The notes beneath the pieces were generated by a model. It saw only the letters and a list, made by a program, of their open reading frames with translations, did no database searches and had not been told where the DNA came from. From positions 1-64,000 of the forward strand of contig JAFLBO010000014.1 of NCBI GenBank assembly GCA_017303475.1: 64,000 bases of DNA, in the 5' to 3' direction. Below, piece by piece: positions 51,190 to 60,379 of this stretch. The position numbers and the translations under genes were made by a program. Every line of letters starts with the position of its first letter. Position 1 is the stretch's first letter. Origin of the DNA: Chitinophagales bacterium. Its GTDB lineage: Bacteria > Bacteroidota > Bacteroidia > Chitinophagales > Saprospiraceae.

Positions 51190-51966
51190 TTATTTCGCAA
51201 TTCTCAGTGCCTCTGCATAGGCATTCGGTAGCGGGCTTTCTTCTACGGCACGGGCGGCCCGCTCCACATCGTATTCAAACCGGATAAACTCTACCCTGAC
51301 ACTAACCTCCTCATGAACGCCGCTTGTTTCGTTGAAATGCAATAGGGCATAACCGCCGCGCGGATCGCCGTCTTTGGGCTTTCCTACCGAACCGATGTTA
51401 ATGGCATGTCGAAAATAATTCTCCCCTTCACCCTCACTGTTTAAGGTTCGATGGTAGGGTTTATGGGTATGCCCAAAGCACAGCACATCGGCATTTGCGC
51501 CTTCCAAGATACGCAGCAGACTTTTTTCATCACGGTCTTCAAAAAGGTATTCGTTAATCTTTCGCGGGCTGCCGTGTACCAACAAGAGCGACAACGGTTC
51601 TCCCTCGTTCATTTCAATCTCTACCCGGATATGCTTAGGAAGTTCGCGCAGATACTTGCGCTCTTCAGCTTTTACAATTTGATTGGTAAAAGCAATGGAC
51701 ACGGAACCGTTGGTTTTTTCTTCATCGGTTTTGTAGGCGCAGCCGCAGTCGTCGCTACTTCGCCCGATGCCGAAATCGTAGTTTCCGGCAATGGTTGGAA
51801 TGCCTCTACGACGGATTTCCTGCACGACCTCGTTCGGCCAAATGTTGTACCCTACCAGGTCGCCCAAGCAAAAAATCTGATCGGGGCGGCGTTTGTCCAC
51901 GTCGGCAAAAAAGGCTTCGAGCGCAGGCAGATTGGCGTGTATATCGGAAAAAAGTGCAATGGTCAT
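51190..51966 (-). CDS. Calcineurin-like metallophosphatase
   Basis: A 258-residue metallophosphoesterase of the YfcE/DevT type. Metal ligands: SDIHAN, CLGDLVGYN, AGNYD, VHGSPRK and CFGHTHKP, all in order. It contains an extra CGC (DDCGCAYK). Such phosphatases recur beside arsM and aquaporin genes in arsenic clusters, where their substrate is unproven. Forty-one bases separate it from the aquaporin gene. Confidence 0.88.
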   Translation of the reverse strand: MTIALFSDIHANLPALEAFFADVDKRRPDQIFCLGDLVGYNIWPNEVVQEIRRRGIPTIAGNYDFGIGRSSDDCGCAYKTDEEKTNGSVSIAFTNQIVKAEERKYLRELPKHIRVEIEMNEGEPLSLLLVHGSPRKINEYLFEDRDEKSLLRILEGANADVLCFGHTHKPYHRTLNSEGEGENYFRHAINIGSVGKPKDGDPRGGYALLHFNETSGVHEEVSVRVEFIRFEYDVERAARAVEESPLPNAYAEALRIAK

Positions 51967-52007
51967 TTACAGAAAGGCTTTTTTGTTTTGAAAATCGAAT
52001 AGTTGTA

Positions 52008-52652
52008 TCAATTAGGTTTTTGCAGAATATGGCTACACGGTACCGCTAAAAATGCTCCAAGGATAGGCGCTAAAAGGTAGACCCAAAGACTTTCTAAATG
52101 CCCAGAAATTAGCGCCGGAGCCAGCGAACGAGCCGGATTCATGCTTGCACCGCAGATTGGCCCCGCAAACATCGCTTCCAGCAACACTACGCCGCCAATA
52201 GCCAAACCTGCAAACCAGCCCGTTTCTTTACTTCCCTGCGATACTTGTAGAATAACTAACATGAGCAAGAAAGTCAGCACGATTTCCAGCACAAAGGATT
52301 GGATCGCACTGCCCGTTGGCAGAGTTGCCCCCAAGGTTCCATGGGTAGGAAATAGAAAGTATAACAGCCCGCTTGCAGCAAATGCGCCAATGATTTGGCT
52401 ACCCACAAAAGGTACAATGCTTCTCATCGGGAAACGTCCCGCTACCCAAAAGGCCAACGTAACTGCCGGATTTAAGTGTGCCCCCGATACCTCACCCATG
52501 GCATAAATCATTGACATTACCACAAGACCAAAAGTGATGGCCACCCCAACATGAGTTATCACGCCGTTACTTTCCTGATTGATAATGATAGCGCCCGTAC
52601 CACAAAAAACCAAGGCGAATGTGCCGAGTGTTTCGGCGAAATATTTCTGCAT
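52008..52652 (-). CDS. Aquaporin/MIP-family channel (AqpS-like)
   Basis: A 214-residue membrane channel with both NPA boxes (LNPAVT, MNPARS) and six helices. In arsenic clusters MIP channels let As(III) or methylarsenicals leave the cell and can replace ArsB. Placement between the metallophosphatase and TonB receptor of an ArsR-led cluster supports this role. Water or glycerol transport is the alternative. Confidence 0.87.
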   Translation of the reverse strand: MQKYFAETLGTFALVFCGTGAIIINQESNGVITHVGVAITFGLVVMSMIYAMGEVSGAHLNPAVTLAFWVAGRFPMRSIVPFVGSQIIGAFAASGLLYFLFPTHGTLGATLPTGSAIQSFVLEIVLTFLLMLVILQVSQGSKETGWFAGLAIGGVVLLEAMFAGPICGASMNPARSLAPALISGHLESLWVYLLAPILGAFLAVPCSHILQKPN

Positions 52653-52658
52653 TGTGAA

Positions 52659-54920
52659 TTATGACGTTTTCTTTTCTAATTTGAAATTGCACCCAACATA
52701 AAATTCTCGCCCCCGTGTTGGCCCCCATGCAAACGAAGGATCAAACCCTCGTGCAAAAGGCTGTTCCCAACCTAAAATCGGGCGTAACTGCCGGAAGTCA
52801 AATACATTTTCACAGCCAGCAAATAACTCAATGCGCCGGAAAGTGTGCCGTACCTGCAAACCGGTTACGGAATAGGTTTTAGAATAATCCGGTCGGCGCA
52901 GGTTTACAGGATTGAGGCGGGTATCCGGTAGCCGCTGTTTCCCGTACCAATGCAGATTTGCATCAAATTGCCAGCGTTCGCCAGGTGTGCGGAAGGTTGC
53001 AACAGCTAATACTTTATGGCGTGAGTTGAAAGGCAACCGTATTTTTTCACTGTTTTGGTATCTGAATACATCAAGAAAATTATAGGCCGTACGTAGTTCA
53101 AGCCGACGGCTCCAGGCTGCCGATACTTCTACTTGTATCCCATTGCTCACTGATTTGCCGGTAAAGTTGGCAATGATGGCTTTAGATGGATTACTATCAT
53201 AATCTGGGAAAAACTGGTTTTGGAAACGGGTATGGTAAAGGTCGGCGGTAGCAGTGAGGCGTATTTTATCTAATGTAAAACGGCGCGTGACATTTACCCC
53301 GGCATTCCAGGCGCGTTCAGGCTGCAAGGTTTCTGCAAATTCAATGTCGCGGCTGCCTACAAGCAAGGCGATGTTTTCAGGAAAAAGATTCACCGTGCGC
53401 CAACCTGTACCGAAGCTTGCCCGTAGATCGAGATTTGCGGAAGGATTAATGCGCAACATAGTGCGCGGCGTAATATGCCAGCCAAAAGCATTGTGTTTGT
53501 CGGCACGGATTCCGGCAACCCATATCCAGCGGTCATTTTGAAAATGAAAGGTGTTTTCGACAAATGCCCCCGGCGTATTTTCTTCACGGTAATAGTCTCC
53601 ATCGAAACTACGCCGAAGCGTATCCGATGTAGCAAAACCGATATGTTCATTCAGTAAAAAATGGCGGAAGCTAAGCCCCGTTTTCAAGTCGTGCGCCTGC
53701 TTTTTGCCCCAAAACAGTTCATATTGCAGGTTTGCGTAGAAAGACCGCTGCCTGGCGTTGTACTGCGTAAGCCCAAACCAGGAGTTTTGATCTTGCGTTA
53801 CCAACGATGCAAGCAGGGAAATTTTGCGGTTAGCATCGAAGCGGTACCCGGTTTTAGTGAATACTTCCGGCTGATAAAAATGCACTGTTTGACCGTAGGC
53901 ATTTGTCGTACCTTTATGCGTTTTACTGCTAAATTCAACTTGCCCGCCAATGCGTTTTTCATCTACAAACCGCGCACCGATAAAAGCGCTCAATCCGTTT
54001 TCGTTTTCCTTGCGATATCGCCATTTATTATACACTGCGTAACGGGTGAGGCGTGGCAAATCCAAAAAAGTATCGTTGTCTTTGTCTCTCTTTAAGCCTG
54101 GCTGTGAAGTGTGTAAAGCCAGGTAATTGGTCCAATTTGTTTTTTTCTCCCCCAATCCGACGTTCAGGTGTTTTTCACCAAAACTGTTTACAAGTACATC
54201 AGCGGAAAGCGGTTCTGCTATGCCACCTTCACGGGGGAAAACGGTTATTTGTCCAACCATGCTTTCATAACCCTGCAATACACTATTTGCTCCCTTTACA
54301 ACCCAGATATTTTCCAACATACTACCCGGAATAGTGCCGGTGCCGTACGTATAGGTTAATCCCTGAATGGTCGGAAGACCATCCACTAAGACTTGATTAT
54401 AAACGCCACTAAGTCCAAGGATGCGCAATTCTTTGGCGTTTGTCAGGATATTGGTCGTTGTCGGTTGTACTGTGCTTTGTGTCTCGAAACAGCCAGCAAG
54501 GTCACAGCAGGCCGCTTTTCGTAATTCGGCACGATTGATTATTTCAGTTTTGATAGGCTGTAAAACCGAAACGTATGCACCGGTTACTTCATCGCGTACC
54601 GTCACTTCCTGCAATGTGACATTCGCAGACATCGCTAATACCCAATAGCTTGTCAAATCTTCTATCAAAAACGTATCGCGCGCTTCCCCAAAAATGCCCG
54701 CCAACTGCAAAGGCTTTTTGGTAGTATCTACTGGAAATGGTATGTTAAATTCTCCTTTTTCATCTGTGCGCGCACCGACACTTGTCCCCACCCATACTAC
54801 GGTTGCGCCGGGTAATGGAACTTCTTTAACATCAGTTACCTGACCGAAAAATGTCTGCGCTGAGAGTTTTTGCCAGCAACAGAAAATAATAGGGAGTGCA
54901 AGGAAAAGTGGTTTCATCAT
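52659..54920 (-). CDS. TonB-dependent outer-membrane receptor
   Basis: A 753-residue receptor with signal peptide (LFLALPIIFCCWQKLSAQ), a carboxypeptidase-regulatory-like domain (VKEVPLPGATVVWVGTSVGA), a plug (about 120-235; KAACCDLAGCFETQ, LGLSGVYNQVLVDG) and a beta barrel ending in aromatic FYVGCNF. Conserved Cys in the plug are common in Bacteroidota receptors near metal genes. In this cluster it might import or export an arsenical or metal complex. The next gene starts 2 bases after. Confidence 0.87.
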   Translation of the reverse strand: MMKPLFLALPIIFCCWQKLSAQTFFGQVTDVKEVPLPGATVVWVGTSVGARTDEKGEFNIPFPVDTTKKPLQLAGIFGEARDTFLIEDLTSYWVLAMSANVTLQEVTVRDEVTGAYVSVLQPIKTEIINRAELRKAACCDLAGCFETQSTVQPTTTNILTNAKELRILGLSGVYNQVLVDGLPTIQGLTYTYGTGTIPGSMLENIWVVKGANSVLQGYESMVGQITVFPREGGIAEPLSADVLVNSFGEKHLNVGLGEKKTNWTNYLALHTSQPGLKRDKDNDTFLDLPRLTRYAVYNKWRYRKENENGLSAFIGARFVDEKRIGGQVEFSSKTHKGTTNAYGQTVHFYQPEVFTKTGYRFDANRKISLLASLVTQDQNSWFGLTQYNARQRSFYANLQYELFWGKKQAHDLKTGLSFRHFLLNEHIGFATSDTLRRSFDGDYYREENTPGAFVENTFHFQNDRWIWVAGIRADKHNAFGWHITPRTMLRINPSANLDLRASFGTGWRTVNLFPENIALLVGSRDIEFAETLQPERAWNAGVNVTRRFTLDKIRLTATADLYHTRFQNQFFPDYDSNPSKAIIANFTGKSVSNGIQVEVSAAWSRRLELRTAYNFLDVFRYQNSEKIRLPFNSRHKVLAVATFRTPGERWQFDANLHWYGKQRLPDTRLNPVNLRRPDYSKTYSVTGLQVRHTFRRIELFAGCENVFDFRQLRPILGWEQPFARGFDPSFAWGPTRGREFYVGCNFKLEKKTS

Positions 54921-54921
54921 A

Positions 54922-55416
54922 TCAAGTATTTACGCCTACCGTTGAACTACGCCTTTCGAATAATACCGTATCACGCCAAACGCACTGCATTTGTCCAATT
55001 CGTTCGCGACGGCCAACCAAGTGAAACCCTGCTTTTTCATGTAGCCGAATGCTTGCGGTATTTTCCGGGAAGATGCCTGCCTGCAAAGTCCAAATACCTG
55101 CCGCTTCACTGCTTTCAACCAATTTTTGCAAGAGTTGCGTACCTACCCCTTTCCCCCTGCCTGCTTCCGATACATACACGCTCACTTCCGCGACACCTGC
55201 GTAAACGCATCGTCCGTACACCGGCGTAAGGGCTGCCCAACCGTAAATTTCTCCATCATTTTCGGCGATAAATCGGCAATCCGTACGGTGAGCGCCATCC
55301 CATTGCGACCATTCCGGAGGCTTTGTTTCAAAAGTGGCATTTCCGGTTGCGATACCTTCCGTGTAGATAGTTCGCACCGCTTCCCAATCGGCAGCTTTTA
55401 ATTCTCGAATAAGCAT
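54922..55416 (-). CDS. arsN: GNAT acetyltransferase, ArsN-like
   Basis: A 164-residue GNAT of the phosphinothricin/arsinothricin acetyltransferase type: TGNATFETKPPEW near the N-terminus and GRGKGVGTQLLQKL for acetyl-CoA binding. ArsN1 enzymes acetylate the antibiotic arsinothricin, and its place next to arsM in an arsenic cluster supports that substrate. Phosphinothricin remains possible. Confidence 0.85.
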   Translation of the reverse strand: MLIRELKAADWEAVRTIYTEGIATGNATFETKPPEWSQWDGAHRTDCRFIAENDGEIYGWAALTPVYGRCVYAGVAEVSVYVSEAGRGKGVGTQLLQKLVESSEAAGIWTLQAGIFPENTASIRLHEKAGFHLVGRRERIGQMQCVWRDTVLFERRSSTVGVNT

Positions 55417-55434
55417 GGCGAAAGCATTTGAATG

Positions 55435-56340
55435 TTAACAGCAGCCGCTACCAGGCGCACAGCAGGCTTTGCCAGCTTCTGAAGCCAATTTGCGCAGTTC
55501 AAGTTTTCGCTTTTCAGCATTTTGTTCTTTTTCCACCGGATCTCCAGGCGCTTCCGCGTAAACGGTAATGCTGAAAATACCCGTACCGGACGCAAGGAAG
55601 TTTTCCAGTTCCTTCGGGGTTAGATGCTCCAGCAAAATTTGGTCGGGAATGAGAATAGGCTTTTGCTTTTGCACCCCCATATTTTCAAAGCCTGCTTCCC
55701 GGATAAGATCGAGATAAGTATCCATTTGGACCGCCCCACTGACGCAGCCCGCATAGAGTTCGGCGCTTGCAATAATGGGTTCGGGAAGCTGTCCTACGAG
55801 CACCACATCGGAAATACTGAAATGGCCGCCAGGACGTAATACACGCAGGATTTCAGCAAACACACGGGCCTTATCCGGCACCAAGTTTAAGACACAATTG
55901 CTAACTACTACATCTACCGAAGCGGCATTTACGGGCAGGTCTTCTATGTCCCCCTGCCGAAATTCGACGTTGTGATAGCCGAGTTTTTCGGCATTCTGTC
56001 GGGCGCGTTCGATCATATTAGGGGTAAAGTCCACGCCTATCACTTTGCCGGTCGGACCTGTTTCGGCGCGGGCTACAAAACAATCATTTCCCGCACCCGA
56101 ACCAAGATCGAGTACCACGTCGCCCGCTTCAATCCTGGCAAATTCAGTAGGGAGACCGCAACCAAGCCCTAAATCGGCATCCGGGTTGTAGCCGCTCAGG
56201 TGTGCGTAAGAATCGGCCATAATGTCGCAAGTGCCGGGCGCGCCTACTCCACAGCAGGAAGTTGAATTGGTGTCCTTGTCTTGCAAGGCGATTTTCGAGT
56301 ATTGATCCCGTACGGAGGCTTTGATATTTTCAGCGTTCAT
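55435..56340 (-). CDS. arsM: Arsenite methyltransferase
   Basis: A 301-residue SAM-dependent methyltransferase with the As(III) Cys set (NSTSCCGVG, GLGCGLPT, SNCVLNLV, YAGCVSGA) and SAM loop VLDLGSGAGNDC. The Cys-rich tail CCAPGSGCC is common in such enzymes. It adds methyl groups to As(III). It differs clearly from the arsenosugar-type ArsM at 41535. The ArsR gene starts 18 bases upstream. Confidence 0.93.
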   Translation of the reverse strand: MNAENIKASVRDQYSKIALQDKDTNSTSCCGVGAPGTCDIMADSYAHLSGYNPDADLGLGCGLPTEFARIEAGDVVLDLGSGAGNDCFVARAETGPTGKVIGVDFTPNMIERARQNAEKLGYHNVEFRQGDIEDLPVNAASVDVVVSNCVLNLVPDKARVFAEILRVLRPGGHFSISDVVLVGQLPEPIIASAELYAGCVSGAVQMDTYLDLIREAGFENMGVQKQKPILIPDQILLEHLTPKELENFLASGTGIFSITVYAEAPGDPVEKEQNAEKRKLELRKLASEAGKACCAPGSGCC

Positions 56341-56358
56341 TTCAATAAAGGTTAATGA

Positions 56359-56688
56359 TTAACAGCAGGATTTGCAGGTTTCGCTGCTTTTTGCAAAGGC
56401 ACCGATCAAATCTTGCAGGTGAAGAACATTTTCCCAATTGATGCAATAGCAGGATTTCGCACCTTCCACCGTGCCTCGAATCAGCCCGGCGTCTTTCAAT
56501 TCTTTCAAATGTTGGGAAACAGTGCTTTGTGCCAAGGGCAGCACCTCGACAATTTCACCACAAACGCAGGAATTACGCCGGACAAGTTCTTTTAAGATAG
56601 CGATGCGGGCAGGATGCCCCAAAGCCTTTGCCATTTCAGCAAGTTTGTTTTCTTCGACGCTGAAGGAAGCGAGTTTAGGAGAAGCCAT
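56359..56688 (-). CDS. arsR: ArsR/SmtB arsenic-responsive repressor
   Basis: A 109-residue winged-helix repressor. RNSCVCGEI is the CxC arsenic-sensing site and LAQSTVSQHLKELKDAGLI is the recognition helix. The C-terminus has a further CKSCC. It should repress the whole cluster through the two 16-bp dyads upstream and be released by As(III). First gene of the arsenic operon. Confidence 0.93.
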   Translation of the reverse strand: MASPKLASFSVEENKLAEMAKALGHPARIAILKELVRRNSCVCGEIVEVLPLAQSTVSQHLKELKDAGLIRGTVEGAKSCYCINWENVLHLQDLIGAFAKSSETCKSCC

Positions 56689-56708
56689 AGCAAGTAATTC
56701 AAAATTTC

Positions 56709-56776
56709 ATCGCAAAAATACGATTGCATATTTGACACTTGCAAGGGCAGAGTAAAGTTTATCGTAAAAAAACGAT
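56709..56776 (-). promoter_or_regulatory. Promoter and two ArsR-type operators
   Basis: On the minus strand TTG (56742-56744) and TATTTTTG (56713-56720) are 21 bases apart. ATCGCAAAAATACGAT (56709-56724) covers the -7 box, and ATCGTAAAAAAACGAT (56761-56776) lies 17 bases upstream of the -33 box. The shared form ATCGYAAAAAWACGAT is palindromic at its ends and fits an ArsR site. Confidence 0.7.
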
Positions 56777-56793
56777 AATAGATGTATTTGACT

Positions 56794-56910
56794 TCAAAAA
56801 TCCTTTTCTCCGTATTCCGTTTTGATAGTCTTCAAGCTTTTCCCGCTCTCATTAAATCGGTAACCTAAAGTTAGTTGCAATAAGCGGTCGTACTTCGTAT
56901 AATTTCTAAA
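56794..56910 (-). pseudogene. C-terminal remnant of an outer-membrane receptor
   Basis: The last 38 codons (YDRLLQLTLGYRFNESGKS) match the closing strands of an outer-membrane beta-barrel receptor. Nothing upstream continues the barrel. It is the end of a broken gene beside the ArsR operators. Confidence 0.6.
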
Positions 56911-57040
56911 CTTAAATATTTTGGTAAAAACCATTTGAACAGTGCAAAGATCCATCCATGCTCTGGACATGTATATGGATGTCGGTAAGGACATCTACTT
57001 CCTTTCATTTGATTACTGCAATTAATCGCAGGTACCACAA

Positions 57041-58306
57041 TCAAAAATACGAACTCATCCCAAACTGCCAACCCGCCGTCCTTGCTGGTGGATTACCCAA
57101 AATGTCACGTTGCCATTCATAAAGATAATTTAGCCGCAAGACAGTCTGAGCCGTGGGGCGGAAACTGATGCCCGGCACTAAGGCACGGAAGTCATCAGCA
57201 ATATTGGTTCCGGTTTCCCGGAAGGTCCCTGCATTCCAGTCAACGTACTCAAAGCGGAAAACAGCACTGAACACTGCATTGTCCCAGCCTAATAATTTCC
57301 GGCGTAATATTGGCTGCACTACATCCACAAATCCTCCGTGTTGGCGATTACCAAACTGCTGACCATATGTATCCGGTACATCTACCGATACCCAGGCCCA
57401 TTCACCAAGTAACTTCGTATTTGTGATCGGCAGAATAGTATTGAAATCTACCGCGAATGTATTTAGCCAACGTTTCCGGTCAAGCGTCAGGCCGTCGTCC
57501 TGGAATTTGTTGAATACTCCTCCCATATAAGAAAAGCCAATTTCTCCGACGTTGTGGCGGCGCAATGATAATTTGCCTGTATACAGCGGTTGCCCATTGA
57601 AACTCTCCTCGAAACGTTGGTGATTCTCTTTTGAGGCAGGCAATGAAGTACGGTTTTCCGTGTTACTGATGATATTGTCGTCAAAACCATTGGTCAGATA
57701 GATTTCATAGCCCAGAGTCCAGTTGTCCCTGTAAAACTTGCCATACATCCCAAAACCTACATTTGACCAGGTAGCTGGCAGCATTTGAGTTGCTGATACA
57801 GGGCGACTGATAAAATCCCATTTAGGTCCATCATGGTTTTGGTTGAACGCGCCGATAGGGTTCATAACCACACCGCCGCGCAATGTCAGTGCAGGATGAA
57901 ATTGAATATCCACTGAGGCAAACTCAATGTTGATTTCCCGCCCACCTTCCTCAAATTCTATTTCAGTAAAAAATTTGATGCGTCTCGCTATGCTCGACGA
58001 CATGAACATTGTCAATCGAGGCAATTGAAATGACAATCCGTCCGATACACCATCAGTTGAGAACCAAGCAGTATTAGCTTCTACATAACCGCCGAGCGCA
58101 ACGGGAATTTTGCCCATTTGTAAAAAAGGGCGGTCGTACACCGCGTCCATATTCATTTTTACTGGTATGGAGTCTGACACGGGCTTTACGCGAACTAACC
58201 AAGTGCTGTCGGTCTGAGCCATCATAGTCCCCACCATTAGCATGCTCCCGAACAATAGAGTATGGCGACCTTGTTCAAGCCAGCCAGATAAAAATAAACG
58301 TTTCAT
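57041..58306 (-). CDS. Outer-membrane porin
   Basis: A 421-residue porin-like protein with signal peptide and many amphipathic strands (GGYVEANTAWFS, FFTEIEFEEGG, LRGGVVMNPIG), ending WQFGMSSYF. It resembles phosphate-selective or general porins (OprO/P superfamily). ATG 58306 overlaps the Rieske gene by 32 bases, so the two are coupled. Substrate unknown. Confidence 0.8.
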   Translation of the reverse strand: MKRLFLSGWLEQGRHTLLFGSMLMVGTMMAQTDSTWLVRVKPVSDSIPVKMNMDAVYDRPFLQMGKIPVALGGYVEANTAWFSTDGVSDGLSFQLPRLTMFMSSSIARRIKFFTEIEFEEGGREINIEFASVDIQFHPALTLRGGVVMNPIGAFNQNHDGPKWDFISRPVSATQMLPATWSNVGFGMYGKFYRDNWTLGYEIYLTNGFDDNIISNTENRTSLPASKENHQRFEESFNGQPLYTGKLSLRRHNVGEIGFSYMGGVFNKFQDDGLTLDRKRWLNTFAVDFNTILPITNTKLLGEWAWVSVDVPDTYGQQFGNRQHGGFVDVVQPILRRKLLGWDNAVFSAVFRFEYVDWNAGTFRETGTNIADDFRALVPGISFRPTAQTVLRLNYLYEWQRDILGNPPARTAGWQFGMSSYF

Positions 58307-58715
58307 CCTGTGTAGTTTTAAAAGTTCTAAGCGATTTGTCAGCTGGACCATTAAGCACATCACCTTTCGTATTAAATTCACTACCGTGACACGGACAAAC
58401 ATAACGATTGCCCTGTAATTCCACTTCGCAGCCTTGGTGAGTGCAGCGCATCAAACAAGCGGTATATAAATCTGCGGATTTGTAAAGGCATATCGGAAAT
58501 TCGGCGCTCGCCGTTTTAATAAAAATGTGGGTACGCTCTCGCACCTCTTCTTTTTTCAGATACTGAAATTCCGATTTGCGAACACTGATTTTGTCCGTTT
58601 CCACCGTTGCTTGCGCAAAATAAATAGAACTGCTGCAACTTTCGCCCAGCAAGGTGGTGAGACAAAGCCCCAGCCCTGCCTGGCAGCAGGTTTTGATAAA
58701 TTCTATTCTTTCCAT
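58275..58715 (-). CDS. Rieske [2Fe-2S] protein
   Basis: A 146-residue Rieske protein. Cluster ligands are CTHQGC and CPCHGSEF, the two usual motifs. The N-terminus has a hydrophobic, twin-Cys segment (CQAGLGLCLTTLLGESCSS) that may anchor it as a lipoprotein or span the membrane. It lies 4 bases from the di-haem oxidoreductase, so electron exchange between the two is plausible. Confidence 0.88.
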   Translation of the reverse strand: MERIEFIKTCCQAGLGLCLTTLLGESCSSSIYFAQATVETDKISVRKSEFQYLKKEEVRERTHIFIKTASAEFPICLYKSADLYTACLMRCTHQGCEVELQGNRYVCPCHGSEFNTKGDVLNGPADKSLRTFKTTQDETFIFIWLA

Positions 58716-58719
58716 GGAT

Positions 58720-59916
58720 TCAAAGCGATTCTAAAAATGTGATTAACTGGGCTTTTTGTACCGTATTTAGTGACTGATACGCCGCGCGGCTCTGAGTCCC
58801 TTCACCGCCATGCAGCAGGATAGCAGCCTCAATGCTTTGCACCCGTCCGTCGTGTAAAAGGTAGTATTGCCCCCCTTGCGAATTTTTAGAAAGTCCAAGA
58901 CCCCATAGCGGCGGGGTACGCCATTCGGCAGTCGTGGCCGAACCTTCCGTATATCCATCGTCAAGTTCAGGCCCCATGTCGTGCAACAACAAGTCTGTAT
59001 AAGGTTGAAATACCCGATTGGCCAATGACCCAATAGTGGAGGGACCAGTAACAAGTGTAGAACGATGGCATTTGGCGCAACCGATTTCTTCAAACAGGGA
59101 TTTACCTATTGCCACTGACGGTTCATCTGTGTCGCGGGGAATCGGCGCTTTTAGAGTGCGCAGGTAAAATACCACATTCTGCACCGTCTGATTATTCACT
59201 TCCATGTCAATTTCAAAGCCGGAATAAGTATCGAATGGCTCATACGTAGAGGTAATTCCCATATCTTGGTTGTAAGCACGGGCGGTTTGTTGCAGCAAAT
59301 CGTACACAGCGGCTTTTTTACCAAAGCGACCAATGTAAAATCCATTTTGCGATACAGCGTCCGGACGGGGAATCGCATAGTCTGGCAATGAAATCCAGTT
59401 TGGCTTTCCGCTAACCCCGTCGCCGTCTGCATCATCCGGATCGGCCATCGCCAGAATGTCTGCATCGGACACAAGCTCTAAGAATCCCAAACCGGTATTG
59501 GCAGGCGGGACCAGTTTTGTAAAAGGAATACCTGGCGGTAATTGCTCAGGCGAATATCCTGGTAGTGCGCGGTGTTGGAGTTGCGGGCCTCCGAGGTGAA
59601 GAAATTGGTTGCCCGTCTCGTCCCATTGCCCAAATCGCGTAAGCGCATTACTTAGGTGGCCTTTCCCATCTCCCGCGTGACAACTGCCGCAGCTGGTGGA
59701 CACGAACAGCGGGCCCAAGCCTGTGGACGCCATGAAAACATGGTCGTTAAAGGCTACATCGCCTGCCAAAAATTGCCGGGTTTCTGCTTCGCTTAGCCCT
59801 TCAACAGGACCGTCAAGTAGTTCCGAATCGTCTGGAAGTGAGGGCGAGGTTTTTTCGCAAGCAGCCAGTAACCATATTGAAAATAGGAAAATGAGGATAG
59901 GTCTTATCATTGCCAA
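58720..59916 (-). CDS. Di-haem oxidoreductase lipoprotein
   Basis: A 398-residue periplasmic protein with lipobox (IWLLAACEK) and two haem c sites, CGSCHAGDG and CAKCHRST. The family is DHOR / putative thiol or di-haem peroxidase. It should pass electrons in the periplasm. First gene of the DHOR-Rieske-porin unit; the 4-base and -32-base spacings show an operon. The substrate is unknown. Confidence 0.87.
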   Translation of the reverse strand: MAMIRPILIFLFSIWLLAACEKTSPSLPDDSELLDGPVEGLSEAETRQFLAGDVAFNDHVFMASTGLGPLFVSTSCGSCHAGDGKGHLSNALTRFGQWDETGNQFLHLGGPQLQHRALPGYSPEQLPPGIPFTKLVPPANTGLGFLELVSDADILAMADPDDADGDGVSGKPNWISLPDYAIPRPDAVSQNGFYIGRFGKKAAVYDLLQQTARAYNQDMGITSTYEPFDTYSGFEIDMEVNNQTVQNVVFYLRTLKAPIPRDTDEPSVAIGKSLFEEIGCAKCHRSTLVTGPSTIGSLANRVFQPYTDLLLHDMGPELDDGYTEGSATTAEWRTPPLWGLGLSKNSQGGQYYLLHDGRVQSIEAAILLHGGEGTQSRAAYQSLNTVQKAQLITFLESL

Positions 59917-59997
59917 GGTAGTTTATCGGCAAAGATAAGGTTAGTTATAAAATATATTTAGATTAGCCTAAAAATATTTCAAGTGAATGCAAAATTA

Positions 59998-60342
59998 TTA
60001 ATGCCTGCTCAAAATTTGCCTCAAATCTTCAGGGATTTCCATCTCACGCAACGGTGGCACATTCGCTCCCCCAGGATTTCCGATTGGGACATTACCGACG
60101 AAGGATTTTACCCCACCCAACAACAAACGGGGAATTTGCCCGAGAATTTCGCGCCCGCTTTTGATATGAATGCCAAATGATAACATCCGCCAGTGTACAT
60201 AGGAGTGCTCGCGGGGCCATACTTGCGCCAGGATGTGGGCGCGTTCGAGATGGTGCCAAGCTTGTGCAAGGTTTCGCTGCATGAACTCCGTTTTGTACAA
60301 AGTCAATTCTTTCCGGTAGTGTTTTTTTATGACTGTTGGCAT
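59998..60342 (-). CDS. DUF3703 protein
   Basis: A 114-residue protein with the DUF3703 core AWHHLERAHILAQ and VHWRMLSFGI. The family recurs in heavy-metal islands but has no known reaction. ATG 60342 (MPTVIKKHY) is preferred to 60360 and 60387. It follows the HXXEE gene by about 37 bases and is probably cotranscribed with the P-type ATPase group. Confidence 0.8.
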   Translation of the reverse strand: MPTVIKKHYRKELTLYKTEFMQRNLAQAWHHLERAHILAQVWPREHSYVHWRMLSFGIHIKSGREILGQIPRLLLGGVKSFVGNVPIGNPGGANVPPLREMEIPEDLRQILSRH

Positions 60343-60379
60343 TGTCCAGTAGAGCTTCATAGCGCAGAATGTTAGAAGT

